From assembly GCA_033439255.1 (NCBI GenBank), contig CM065883.1, positions 682,001 through 746,000 on the forward strand: 64,000 nucleotides of DNA. The letters are read 5' to 3'. Both the position numbers and the translations under genes were made by a program. The notes beneath the pieces are model-generated. The model worked only from the letters and a program-made list of their open reading frames with translations, did no database searches and was not told where the DNA came from. This DNA comes from Hericium rajendrae. Lineage: Eukaryota > Basidiomycota > Agaricomycetes > Russulales > Hericiaceae. The stretch's first letter is position 1; each line of letters starts with the position of its first letter. Below, piece by piece: positions 22,249 through 33,712 of this stretch.

Positions 22249-24445
22249 TGTTCAATTCGACTTCACGCAAGAGAGTCTTGAAAGCGGCAACTTCTTGTCT
22301 GACGATTCGAGTGTGTGGTAAAGATGGAGATGGTGCCCAGGGCTGGAGAGGACGCCGTTACGTAGAATTCGTCTCGTTACAGAGCAGATATGTCAGTTTT
22401 GCAGTCCAGCCTACCAGAGGCCAGCAAACTACCTAACGATGGGGACAAGAGTCTAGTTGGTCACCGTCTTCTCTCGTCGATGGTGGTGGTCAAGAGCAAA
22501 GAGCGGGCGACTAGCTGATGACCAAGCCACCGCCTTACATGCAGTTTGCCTCATCGTGCCACATTAGGAAATCAGCACAGCCACAGTTACACCAAGTCAG
22601 CCAATCCCCTTCGCTATGACCGTATTGTCAATGCTACACCGTGCAGATCCTAACTCAACTGTCTATGTGCTTTGATGGAATGCAAAGTGAACGTGTAGAC
22701 TTTCCAAGGCTCGTAGAGTCTGCGAAATGGAAATTGAAGGTGAGCATCGGACGTTGATCCTAATGGTGACTGTACTCCTATGATGCTAACTCTGGATCGT
22801 TCGTGCTCGACAAGTCTTACATATATTATTTATTAGAAACCGCTGAGCAGGTACGTTAATGATGACAGATTCAGGATCCGTGAATCTACATGCCGTCTGG
22901 CCAGATCGACGACTTGCTGCCTTTTGGTGACGTGCATTGAACCCTCGCGAAGATGGGAAGCATCACATACCGGAGGCAACGCTGTCAGACAAAACCTTTT
23001 GTCTCCTCTATAGCTGTGAAGTCGGGACAAATACGCCTCTTGATAGTACGCCCGCTTTGCCTCTTCCATATCGGTTTGTTCAACGACTTCTCAGTATAGG
23101 CATCACGGACTTTCTTCTTTCTCCCCACGCCATCCCATACTCGAGTCACATTTCCATTCAAGCACATTACGCATTACTCAGGCCATTTGCTAGTCTTCAC
23201 GCCTGGATCGCTCCTGCAGACGAGCCAACACTCATCTCGCCCTCTCAGAAACATGCCCCCGTCCCACGGCGCAGCCCAGTTATCCGGCGAGCGCCAGAAC
23301 AGGACAGCACCCAGCTGTTGGCCGCGACAATGCTTTGGTGCTTATAGGGACGTGGTCTTCGAAGGTAATGTTGTCCGGCGCGGCGGAAAGAAGAGTCGTG
23401 AACGCGGACGACTGCCTGGTGCGGCGCATGGAGGCAGAAGGCAGAACAACACGGCAGCGTTGGGCGTCGCATGCACGCAGGACTGCGAAAGTGCGTCAGC
23501 GCGCGGAGGTCGTAGCTCAGCATGCGATGTACAGCTCTTGGCTGGCTAAGCCGACTGTGAGCAACCGTGTACGTGTGAAGTAGCAGGCGCATACAGCGCG
23601 CGAGCTCTACGAAGACCGTGTCTTTGTGCTCCCAGGAGCGCCTTGTACTCAAGCATGTACAAAAGTAATCCGTGATCTATAGTAGGCGCACATTTATCAG
23701 CTCCCTTTTCATCTTTATACATTCAGGGCGTCCCGCGTACCTACGCCTGTCGGCTCAGGAAATTTCGGAAGTCTCTCCGGTTGTCAAGGATCATGCGGGC
23801 GATGGTGAGCTGTGAGTGAGTACCTTTCGGGAGCTAGAAGTTGTCTCTGCATGATATTCCAGTTCCTCGTCAGAAGAGGAGGGGTCCCGTTGTAACTTAT
23901 CTCATCACAGCCCTGCCTCTCTTATTGTCTCGACTGACCGCTTTCTGTACAAGTCGCGGACGTACTCGAACAGATACCCCATGAGCATCGGCAGGCGAAA
24001 TAGCTGGAATTTCACAGTGTCAGCATCATCCAATGAGGACGAGTCGGAGGGATGCGTCTATTACTCCTACTCCGATGGAGACAAGTTTGGACGGTTCGTC
24101 GCACCTTCTTGTCTCGATTTCATATCTAGGGCTCTGCAGTCTATCTCACGACCGCAGCGCCCTGTTGTTCCGCTCTTCGTGGGACCCGATTGCTCACCTG
24201 CGGAAGACAAGCAGACGATCAGGAAAGATCCGACCGTACAACATCATATGTTCCGTTGCTACTATTCAAGAACATCGGTTGCTTCTGCTGTACTATTCGC
24301 CTCATGGAGTCAATGAGGTTGCAGGCGTGTCAGCTGGAGTTCGATTTCCCATGATTCATCCGGTTATGGGCAATCTTCAGGCGCTTGTAGTAATGCCTCC
24401 TTCTAAGACGTTCATTTCCGAACAAGTCTTTGACAATGATATTCA
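22249..24445. other. Intergenic region, no gene recognised
   Basis: About 2.2 kb between the TFIIB promoter and the 3' end of the kinase. Open frames reach about 155 codons (for example near 24033-24500 on the plus strand) but show no domain, signal peptide or convincing splice continuity. I cannot exclude an unrecognised short gene near 23980-24320. Confidence 0.35.
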
Positions 24446-26004
24446 TCACAGCACGACGAAACGACCCCTGCATTTTTCTCGGGCGGCTGTTTTCGCATAG
24501 CAATCGGCGGGTAAAATGTAAGACGTATGATGGTATACGAGGCGATAGGCATGCCTGTTCTTCGGGTATACAATTATGATACAGATAAAATGAGTGTGAT
24601 ATGAAGACAACCCATGACAGCGACAAATACGACAGCGATGACATAGATGAGAAAATGAGGGAGAGGAGTTAGGATCCTTAGGTATAGCAGGCGCACGTTG
24701 CAGGACGTATCCTGCAGTTCGGAATACGTGAATAGGAATCCTCCAGAGTTTAGCGGGTGGAAACTCTTTGCGAGAGGCTACTCGCGCTCGGAGCTTCCAC
24801 CAGCTCAATGATTTCATGATCTCGTCATAGCGTTTGACGACTTCATGTATGTCCGGCCTCTTTGACGGATCATTGCGGACCATGTCGGCAATGAGTGGCT
24901 TCATGAAATCAAATCCATGCCATCTCTGCGATACATTCAGATGAGAGGAATTCAGTAAGCAGGATTCTACGCACCCCCATGATGTGTGTCCGAATGAAAT
25001 TTCCAATATAATATATGTCGGTAGGAAACGGGTCGTGGGGCGTGTTATAGTGCGCTCGTTGGTGCTCGGGCACGGACTTGTCACCTCCTGGTAATGGAAG
25101 CTCACGAGGCGGTCCATCATCCGGATTATACTTCCGTGCGTGGCCAAAGTCGATAAAATAGTACTTCGGTGGACATTTAGTGCGCGGAAGCCATTGAACT
25201 TTCCCAGTCCAGTCTCGGCGGCGATCAGTCTTTACTGGATGCCACGGCACCTTGAACATGGGAGAGGCGTCCATCATTATGTTGTCCCTGGTGCAGTCAC
25301 TGTTGAATATGAATAAAAACGGAATGTCAGACGCATGCTCAAGACGATGACAGCGTACCGATGGGCAATATTCTGTTCGTGCAAAAATTCGAGTCCCTGG
25401 ACTAGTGTTCAAACTGACGTTATCATGCTCCCAGAGATTCGATAATACCTCAAAAATCTGGCGAAAAAATGCGCAAACCTCCCCAATGGATTGAAAGCGA
25501 GGATCATCCATGCTCGGAATAGCGGCATAACGATGAGTTGTTTCCCATCATCGTCCGGTAAGTCGAGCACGTCTGAATAACGGACGCTATGATTTCTGGG
25601 ATCTGAAGCAAATGGTTCTGATGATAGAAGCTGGCCAAGTTCAACCTCGAATAAATCTGTGCTTTTGTCACCTTCTTTATCACAACATAAGCTCCATCAG
25701 AAAGCCTGGTCGCGTCCATGGCGATACATCGCTTCGACACAAGATGAGTCGGAGAGCGCAAGACAGAGTGAGAGCACGCACCCGACGCTGTTGTCCATCC
25801 TCCACGGTTTCCATCTTGACCCCCTTTTCTTCCAAGAACGTTGCCAGTCCGGCTGGTATCGCGGTCGCAGGAGATAGCCATGCTCTTTGAGGAACACCGA
25901 GTGCTCCGCCCACCAACGCTCGGGCTCCTCAATCCCTCAGGATCCGCCCTCCAGCGGCGTATACTTTCCTCGTCATCCCAAGGCTCCAAGGATATCCTAG
26001 ACAT
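24446..26004 (-). CDS. Agaricomycete-type protein kinase, frame-disrupted
   Basis: The protein starts MSRISLEPWDDEESIRRW. Readable parts include ERWWAEHSVFLKEHGYLLRP, LSDGAYVVIKKV (VIKK supplies the ATP-binding Lys), LIVMPLFRAW, CAFFRQIFE joined to GLEFLHEQNIAHR, HRDCTRDNIMMD (catalytic loop with HRD and Asn), FIDFGHARKY (DFG) and a C-lobe with TDIYYIGNFI and MVRNDPSKRPDIHEVVKRY. Catalytic residues are all present, so an active kinase is plausible; its substrate is unknown. Four one-base losses in short homopolymers (near 25935, 25844, 25664 and 25509) break the frame. The 3' end is uncertain: the last frame stays open to 24446, but the conserved part ends near 24680. The family is expanded in mushrooms and has no assigned pathway here. 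Confidence 0.78.
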
Positions 26005-26544
26005 GTTTGCAAGAGATAGAGCCTAGGGACAGAGGCTGTTGTGTGAACCTGTGGTGGTTATTGTTTATCGGTCCAGACGGCTGTTGAATTTCTGTATTTA
26101 GAAGTCCGCGAACGCGCACGCGGCATCCCTGGCAACCACCAAATCGGCGCTAAGCATTTGTTCTCACTAGTGGCTCTCACCCGGGTTACTGTCTTCCATG
26201 TTCTCACCCAACAATTGTACGTTTTGAGAACAATAGCACTCATACTACTTGCCCTTTTCAAGCTCATCATTCTTCCCCATCCGTCGTCTTTAATGTTCTG
26301 CTGGGTTACTCGGAAGGATCCGTAACAACGCCTCTGTCGCGGATTCACGTTCATCACGAGTGCACAGATAGGTGTGCATCTGCAAAACTTGGACATACCT
26401 GGTCCCACAAGATCAACATATGTGGTGAAGTTTCTCACCCGAGCGCTTCGGATACATGGCATTTAAGTCAGGATGGAAGCGTCTCTTCACACAAAGGTTC
26501 TCTCCCGGATTCATTACTTCATTCTCTCATCTTGATGACTTCTT
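26005..26544. other. Divergent promoter region between the kinase and the unknown gene
   Basis: Two divergent genes start on either side. No gene or strong TATA box was recognised within. Confidence 0.4.
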
Positions 26545-27574
26545 ATGGAGGCATTTGGAGCCGCAGTTGCAGCGGAAATTGTTGGTGGTGTTGCAGGCTC
26601 GATTGCCGCCGTTGCTTTAAAGGCTAGCACTCCGCTGCTTCTTAGAGGTTCTCCATCCGCTCGCGCAAGAAATGCAGAGAAGCACACGACAGCAGCACGT
26701 GGATACCTGGAAAACGACTTCAAAAATATGGATCCAGAAACTTTAATTGAAGCTAGAGCGGATTTCAATATGTACGTCTTTTTCAATTTTTTTTTGTTCC
26801 TGTAATTTCACTACTATCACGGGTTCTGACATTTTTTTCCAAAGGGCGAAGGATGCTAGGGAAAGGTATAAGCAAAGCACGGCCTTCTTCGAACGGCTTT
26901 CACGCTCCATCGAATTCGAGCGGCGTGGTATAAAAGCCCACGATACGGCTTATGTCAGTGCTTTCCTTCCTCTTCATGCGACCTTTCTCACCTCTCATAC
27001 AGATTGTATCGAGCAGAGTGAGAGAGCAAATGTTATCTCTAGCAATTCGCGAGGAGATTGGCCCATATGGTGAGGAAGTATCGTTCAGACAGTATACTCA
27101 ATTCACCCGATGGACAGAAAATCAGAACCCCTTTTGTGATCCCAAGGACCCTCGCTCCGGCAACGGTGATCCTCTATCTACTGAGAGTTAGGCATGTCCC
27201 GTCTAACGTCCTTTGTTTGAGGCAAGTCGTTGCAGCCGAGCCTTATCAAGAGAGTTTTGAAGCACATGAAGAAGAAATCAACTCGAGCAAACAACATTCC
27301 GCTTCGTCGCTGTTTCCTGACATCTCCGGTGAGTATCCCATGCAGGGTATCAAACGTTTGCAGTTTGCTTGACGCAGAGAATAAGAGTCGACGGAGGGAA
27401 CAATCGGATCACATGAGTGGCAGGAAGAAGTTGTACCAGACCGCCCGCCATCCGTTGTCTTCGTCCACACAACTCTCCAAGACCGCAGTATCATCGGTCA
27501 CCAGTGGCATAGGCGCCGCAAACACGACTTTGCAGGACGTCGATGCCTCAGTTGCGCCGCCTTCTGCTTCATAA
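26545..27574 (+). CDS. Unknown protein with a Gly/Ala-rich hydrophobic N-terminus
   Basis: Exons fit in frame: 26545-26771, 26845-26953, 27003 to about 27069, one near 27118-27165, and two later ones ending in TAA at 27574. Residues about 2-30 (EAFGAAVAAEIVGGVAGSIA, continuing AAVALKAS) form a Gly/Ala-rich hydrophobic helix. Next comes a charged helical part (DARERYKQSTAFFERLSRSI), then an acidic exon (EPYQESFEAHEEEI) and a Ser/Thr-rich basic tail. It has no classical signal peptide cleavage motif. The Gly-rich helix followed by a helical bundle loosely recalls membrane-targeting fungal cell-death domains (HeLo type), but I cannot show homology. The middle exon boundaries are uncertain. Confidence 0.5.
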
Positions 27575-27947
27575 AATTAAATGTTCAAGGAACTGGTATA
27601 CTATCTATACTGCTATCTGCGGGCAGACTTGCATCTTGATACCCACTGTATGTAGATCGTGTGTATCATATAATTGGATTGTGTGTACCATATGCTGCTT
27701 TGCTATCATTGGCTGCACAAAACAGTTTGTATTTATGTGCTTGTATACCCATCAGTGATACAATAGGTCTTTTGTTGATTCAGGCCGGATTGACTTCAGG
27801 ATGGTGTAGGAATGTGACGAAACTCGAAGACCAAAACCGTTGCGTGATAATTAGTCCGTGAAGTGTACAATGCGATGTCAATATGCTACAAACTAGATAT
27901 TATGCCAATGCTCTGATATCTACACATAATCAAAACCAACCGCCGCC
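27575..27947. other. Convergent intergenic region
   Basis: AT-rich spacer between the 3' ends of two genes. Nothing is recognised. Confidence 0.4.
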
Positions 27948-30900
27948 TCACAGGAACGGAACATTCTGCATCTCGCCCGTCGCAAACAAGTCCTCGTCGA
28001 ACGCATGCTCCGCCGCCTCCTCGTTGATTGCCTCGTGCCCATAGCCATCCTCGCGCCCAAACTCCAGCTCCTCCTCATCTTCCGAGAATGACGGACGCGA
28101 GCCCGGCAACGAGCCCGGCATGCTTTCCATGCTCCGCTTCCGCACCCTGCGCCGCTTTCCGCCCTCCAGATCCTCGTCCTCTTCCTCCGATGTGGAGTAC
28201 GTCGCCGACGACTGCGGGCTCAGGCTCCGCCTCGGCGACGAGAGCGTCAAACCCGAGAGCGTGTTGCTCAGCCGCTCGAGGCTCGACAGCTGGCGCAAGT
28301 GCGGGTCGCGGTCCTCGCTCATCTGCCGCCCGCGCGGTGTGCCGCGTGGAGGCGGCGACAGCGTGTGTGAGCGCGAGCTGGTGTGGCTGCGCAGGCTGAA
28401 GTTCCGCAGGCGCGCGAAGGTGCTCTGGTTTGACGTGTCCGAGCGCGCGCTGAGGGCAGGCGAGGGCGGGGTCAAGTCTGGAAGGGGAAACTCGGGCATT
28501 GGCGTCTTCCAGTATTTATTGTCGGTGAACTCGGTCTCCCACTTATGTTGAATGGGCGGGAACATCTGGTCAACAAGGTCGGTCATGTGGATGTAGCTAG
28601 CCACCGAGCTGGAATGGTTCTTGTGTGATTATCATTCGAGTGCATATAGTGTCAAGGAAACTCACGGTGACTTGTAGCCTACCAATTCCAGAAGCTCCAT
28701 CTTGACCTCTCCGTTCGAATCGATAGTAAATATCCTCGAGCTTGGAATATTCACACTACGATACGACAGCGCATCTGTGATCGGTTCCCAAAGCCGGCAT
28801 AGAAAGGGCTCGGGCTGGTGGGACCGAACAGTCGCTGGATATCGCGCAGACATGCCATCTTGAAGACTTCGGGCTTGCGCATGATGACTTCCCGATGCAG
28901 AGATGCCATGAGACGGTCGGGACTCATGATCACAGGCCCTTCAGGCAGTTGATAGTCGTTCTGCTTGATACCCTGCAGGTAATACCGCGTCGAATCTGCC
29001 TGCCCAATGGCACGCGAAGTAAGATACATGATCTTGTATCCATTTCGACAGATGTCGGTGTAAAGCTTGGCTACGCCGAGGTGTGTCCAATCTCGTCCAA
29101 TCATCGTAAATACATGGCCAAGGGCGTCGGATCTAGCACATAGTAAATAAACCAGGTGGTAAGACGACGAAGTCTGCAATCACTCACTTCGTGATCGTGC
29201 CATCTATGTCAGAGACGACAATATGGTCTGTGGAATCCCAGACAAAGATACGCGCTGTGCAAGCTACAACCCCAGTCGTCGAAAGCGAGAAAGTGATGGT
29301 ATTGGCTCCAGACTGCAGATCGAGACTTTTCTGTACCAGATGGAATTATGACAGTGTTAGTTGAGTGCAGATGGATTCCCGCGCGGACTTACGAGCTGGT
29401 CGGACGTTAGTCGGAGGGTCTTCGCGAATTTCTTGCGATGATCGTCTTTCGACGGGACCGGGGCAGACACTTCCTCCACAGCCTCTGGTGGTAATCCTGG
29501 AGACGCAGGACCAGATACTGAAGGAACTGCAATGGTCTTGCTCCGTCTGAGGGCATCCTACAGATCGTGAAAATTAGAAATTACTTTGAGTGACTTATGG
29601 CCGAAGAGTTTCACTTACGGTCTCCGCTGGTTCCGATACATGGCCTTGCAGCAGCGGCCGCTCGCCATAGCTGCTGACATTACGTTCTCTCTCGCCCTCG
29701 CTTTTCACCTCCCTTCTCCGCTCATCCACGCTCTGCGTCCGTGTCTTACTATTCCGTCTCCACCACCGCACCCAAGATTTCCGCTCTGCGCCTTCTGCTG
29801 GTTTCTCGCCCGTCTGCTCCTGCTCGCCCTCGGATGTCAATTCCTCCTCGCCCTTGTTCATCTCGTTTGGTCTCTGTTCCTCCTCCTGAGATGGCGAGCG
29901 CACCAGCGGCTCCGGAATCGGAACGATTCCTGCGTCCACATCGAGCTCCGGCGGCAGGCTCTTGCTACGATGAAACACGTCGTCGCCCTCGCCGTCCGAC
30001 TCCCCTGATAGTTCGGCGATGTCCGCGTGCTGTACTTTCGGAAACTGTGCGCGGTACGGCGAGCGCTGTGGGAACGCACCCCACTCCCAGCTGTATTCAT
30101 GGATGGACGCGGAAGTGGAAGCATGGTGCAGGACAGGTGGTACGGCACGCGGTGAGTCAGGTGGTGGCTCAGAAGGCGCGCGGATTATGGGGAAGGGGAC
30201 GGAGGGTTTGTTGGGGCTGGCGGTGGGGGAAGGGGCCTGAATGTTCAGTCGGGGGGTCGAAATCTGGATATTAAGGGGCGCTGACGTTGGTCGGCTGAGG
30301 GAGGAGGCGCGAGAGGATGGTTGCGAGCTAGGGACGGGGAGGGTCATGGACTGTCGTGGGGAAGTGTCGTGCTGGGAGGGCTTGGACGGTTGTGAATGGT
30401 ATCCGGACATATCGATGACAACATCTATAGGGCATGCGCATTGATATCGCAAGTGAATAGGAGTAAAGAACAATCTCACCTCCATTGTTCAGGATCTCTG
30501 GTGTCTGAACATCTTCTTCCTTCACCTTTGGTAGTGCCTCATCGCCCGTATCAGCTGGGACTGCGGGATGAGTGCCAAACTTGAACCGCTCAGACACGCC
30601 AGTCATCATGTTCTCGGCGACGTTGTGAGCCGCGTCAGCATGGTCCTGGAGGTGGCCAGTCATCTCCCGCTCCTGCTCCATGACGGCATGCACGACGGCC
30701 TTTCCGAACTCAGTTGTTCGCCCAAGAAGACTAGAAGCACCGTTTGGTTCATTGTCAACGTCTGGTTGCATGGCTTCCGGTGTCACGGTCGACTCGTCTC
30801 GGAGACTCGGTTCCGTCTCCGGAGACGGCACTCGCGGGAAGGGCTTCGGCATATCGTGCAAAGGTGATTCTGACGCGTCCAGATCCAAAAACTCTGGTTC

Positions 30901-31399
30901 TGTAGCACCGTCGTCGTGAGTGGGTACCGCAGCCTCGACGTCCTCTTTCGCACCGAACCGGCCGCCTTCTTCGCCTAGCGCTTCTGGCTGGCCGGGCTGC
31001 GTGGGTTGGAGCACTGGACTCGTGATGAGATCGTCGGGGACATCGCCCTCGGTCTCGAAGACAAAGAACGCTTCTCCAGCATCCCCGATCTTCATATTGA
31101 AGGGTATCATTTTACCATTGACGGTGACGTTCACCTAGCGATCCGTTAGCACAACCCACAGCCTATCTCCACATTTGATGTACACTCACCTTCTTCTCCG
31201 CAGGCCTGAGGACCTGCCATTTTCCAAAGCGTACATGAAATGGCGAGCAGACGAGCTCGGTGTCGCCTTCCGCTGCAGGCCTGCGAATGACAATGACATC
31301 AATGGCGCCTGTTAATGTCGCGGGGTTGATAGGCGGAAGCTCCTTGTAATACTGATATGGGGCACTAATGGCATTGACGGCGCCCCAGAGATAGTTCAT
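27948..31399 (-). CDS. PAH1: Lipin-family phosphatidate phosphatase (PAH1/Smp2/Ned1)
   Basis: Exon 1 (31399-31190) opens with the lipin N-terminal domain MNYLWGAVNAISAPYQYY and VRFGKWQVLRP; exon 2 starts at 31134 (VTVNGKMIPFNMKIGDAGEA). A long Ser/Pro-rich disordered middle follows, typical of phospho-regulated fungal lipins. The LNS2 domain carries the catalytic HAD motif DIDGT (near 29195-29215) and then ALGHVFTMIGRDWTHLGVA, VIMSPDRLMASLHREVI and FYAGFGNR. The enzyme dephosphorylates phosphatidate to diacylglycerol at the ER/nuclear membrane, controlling lipid storage and nuclear membrane growth. The tail is acidic, with a Trp in EFTDNKYWKTP. A one-base loss near 28781-28784, between FGNR and ITDALSYRSVNIP, breaks the frame in conserved sequence; an assembly error is likely. 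Confidence 0.92.
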
Positions 31400-31869
31400 C
31401 GGGGCCCGACGACGTCGAGGAGGGGTAGATGGCGACGGGAATGAGGGTATGGGTCAGCGAAGGCGAACTGCTGCAACCTGAAATGAATGTGAAAGCTGGA
31501 GGCACGTGCGCGTTCTGGCGTGGGCACGTGGATATCTCCAGACTCGAGCTGCAGCAGCAGAGCCTCTGCTTTTGACGATTTCCCCAAAGTAACGGCATTC
31601 ATGATCCGCGTAACTTCGTACTGAACATTTGCGAAATCGGTCGACAGATGACCTTTCAGAATGGGGATCGCTGATACGAGTGCCGCCGGGTCTGATCACC
31701 TGTATAGCCGGTGCGTAGCAGTTTGTGAAATCTCTGCTGATCTTCATGTTTGCTTCTGCCTTCCCGCCATAAGGTCAGCAGAATCTTTGCAGGAGGACGC
31801 TTAGAAGCCACACACTAACCGCCGCGATACTGTGTATTGGGGTTGTACCGGAACAGCCATATCAACCCC
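31400..31869. other. Divergent promoter region between PAH1 and the epoxide hydrolase
   Basis: The two genes start back to back. Open frames extending from PAH1 into this stretch are not supported. No gene is recognised. Confidence 0.4.
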
Positions 31870-33152
31870 ATGGATCCCGCAGACCCCACAAGTTTCAACC
31901 ATAGGACGGAGCATCTCTCAACAGGTCGCTTGTATCATTTCATAGACGAGAAGCCGCCCGGATATGATCCCACAACTACGCATACTATCCTTTGTGTCCA
32001 TGGTTTCCCCGATATCTGGTGCGTGCTTCGCGACAGGATAGCCCTTCGGGTTCAGGAAAGGCTATCGTGTCATAGTACCTGACATGCTGGGATACGGAGG
32101 CACGGATAAGCCCCGCGCTGTAGAAGAATACACGATGAAGCGCTTGTCGGACGATCTTGCGGCGTTGCTTGACTTGGTTGGCGTCCAGAAGGCTGTCAGT
32201 GCTTACCATAAGTTCCGTAATTGCCCATTCACCACGTTTCTGTCCTGAAGATTGTTATCGGCCATGACTGGGGCTCGTACACTGTCGAGATTTGCTCTCT
32301 GGTATCCAGATCGGCTGTTAGCCCTGGCGATGTAGGTAATGTCTGTACTACATGAAATAATGCTCTGACCTGCTTAATTGCATGTAGACTGGCGATCCCT
32401 TATGCTCCGCGCGCAGCTGAATATATACCCTTAGAAGAAGTCGTAAAGAAAGTGCCTCATTATGGATATCAGCTCTATTTCTCCGATTCAAAGTCTACAC
32501 TTGAAATCGAGGCAAATGTAAGTGATGTTTCTCTTCTTTGAGTCTATCAATAATTGGCAAACTCATTCGCCCGTTTCCAGCTATCGCATTTCTTACGAAT
32601 CATGTATGGCATGGTCAAGCCATCAAAATCCCTCGTTCCCGAGGGTCACCTCAAGCAGATCCTTCATACTCATGATGGGGGGCTCAAGGCAACGAATGTA
32701 GCTAACGAGCAGGTGGGCAAAACCGCGTTATGTACTGCCTGAGCATTGATGAAAAACCTTTGGCCCGCAGGAGCTGCAGTATTACCTCTCGCAGCTGAAA
32801 GATATGAACGGGCCGCTGAACTACTATCGTACCACTAAACTCCGCTTCGAGGAAGAAGAAGGCATGCTAAGTCGCGATGCGCAGACCTACATTAATCTGA
32901 CTATGACGTGAACCAGCTGTCAATCTGCCTCGGGAACTTCGTACGGACCTGCCCGTGCTGTACCTTGGGGGGTCGAAGGATTCCACCGGGACGCCGTGGC
33001 AAGTCGAGTCATCGAGAAAGTATATTCCTAGACTGCAGCATCGCACGATTGAGGGCGTAGGGCATTGGCTCATGGCGGAGGCGAGGCAGGAAGTTACGGA
33101 AAGGGTCATCCAGTGGTTAGATTCAGTCCTACCTCAGCAGGCTAGATTGTAG
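31870..33152 (+). CDS. Soluble epoxide hydrolase-like alpha/beta-hydrolase, frame-disrupted
   Basis: The ATG at 31870 sits in a good context (ccatgg). Motifs in order: LCVHGFPDIW (oxyanion hole HGxP-like), GYRVIVPDMLGYGGTDKP, IVIGHDWGS with Asp nucleophile, a lid region (EEVVKKVPHYGYQLYF), LPVLYLGGSKD (charge-relay Asp region) and IEGVGHWLMAE (catalytic His). Such enzymes open epoxides to diols in the cytosol, in detoxification or lipid signalling. Two lesions occur: near 32019-32040 the first intron is only about 18 nt and the usual WRYQ segment is missing, and near 32286 a one- or two-base change shifts the frame. One intron near 32862 appears to use a GC donor. It could be a pseudogene or a misassembled intact gene. 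Confidence 0.75.
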
Positions 33153-33712
33153 GCATTTCAATCTGGCTCATTTTTATGTTTTGAATCAAGTCAGATTCCT
33201 TTCGTTCAGTAGAATGATTTTAATGCAATTGTTGTCCAAGTTGACACCAGTCTCGAGATGCTTTTCGAGGGTTGCTGGAGCATGGCAATAGGTTTATAGG
33301 TGGGCTAAACGGAGGCAGATCGAATTAATTATTTAATATGAGGGAGAGGGAGGGGAGGAGGGGGGAGGACGGAGGACGGAGGACGGCGGGTTGAGTTGTG
33401 TATAGATTCGAGTTGGGCGAGCAACCTCGGCTAAAGTGGCACGTAAACAACGGCCGGCAAATGCTGCCAGACCGGTTCGCAGTACATCGGGATCTTTAAT
33501 CTGACAGATTGCCCTGATGCTTGATACTGATGTGTGCGCGTGATGGGTCTCTCGAAGACAATTAATTGAGCAGCTTATCGCGAGCTCATCGAGTACAATA
33601 ACGACAGCAAACTGAATGCTAGCGAGAATGTGCAGTGCGTTCTCTATCAGCACGCTAATCTCTACCCCCCTCGGTCTCGCCACTACCCTGTCCCTGTTCG
33701 CTGCGCGGGAGC
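33153..33712. other. Intergenic region with polypurine tract
   Basis: This lies beyond the 3' ends of the epoxide hydrolase and the transposon gene. A plus-strand G/A-only stretch starts near 33338 and runs into ggaggac 7-mer copies up to about 33390. No gene is seen. Confidence 0.5.

Noticed and set aside
23981-24500. Two overlapping plus-strand frames of 111-155 codons
   Set aside because: No signal peptide, domain or splice continuity was found; kept only as a note in the intergenic entry.
31396-31747. Minus-strand frames reaching upstream from PAH1
   Set aside because: MNYLWGAVNAI at 31399 is the conserved lipin N-terminus, so upstream frames are leader sequence.
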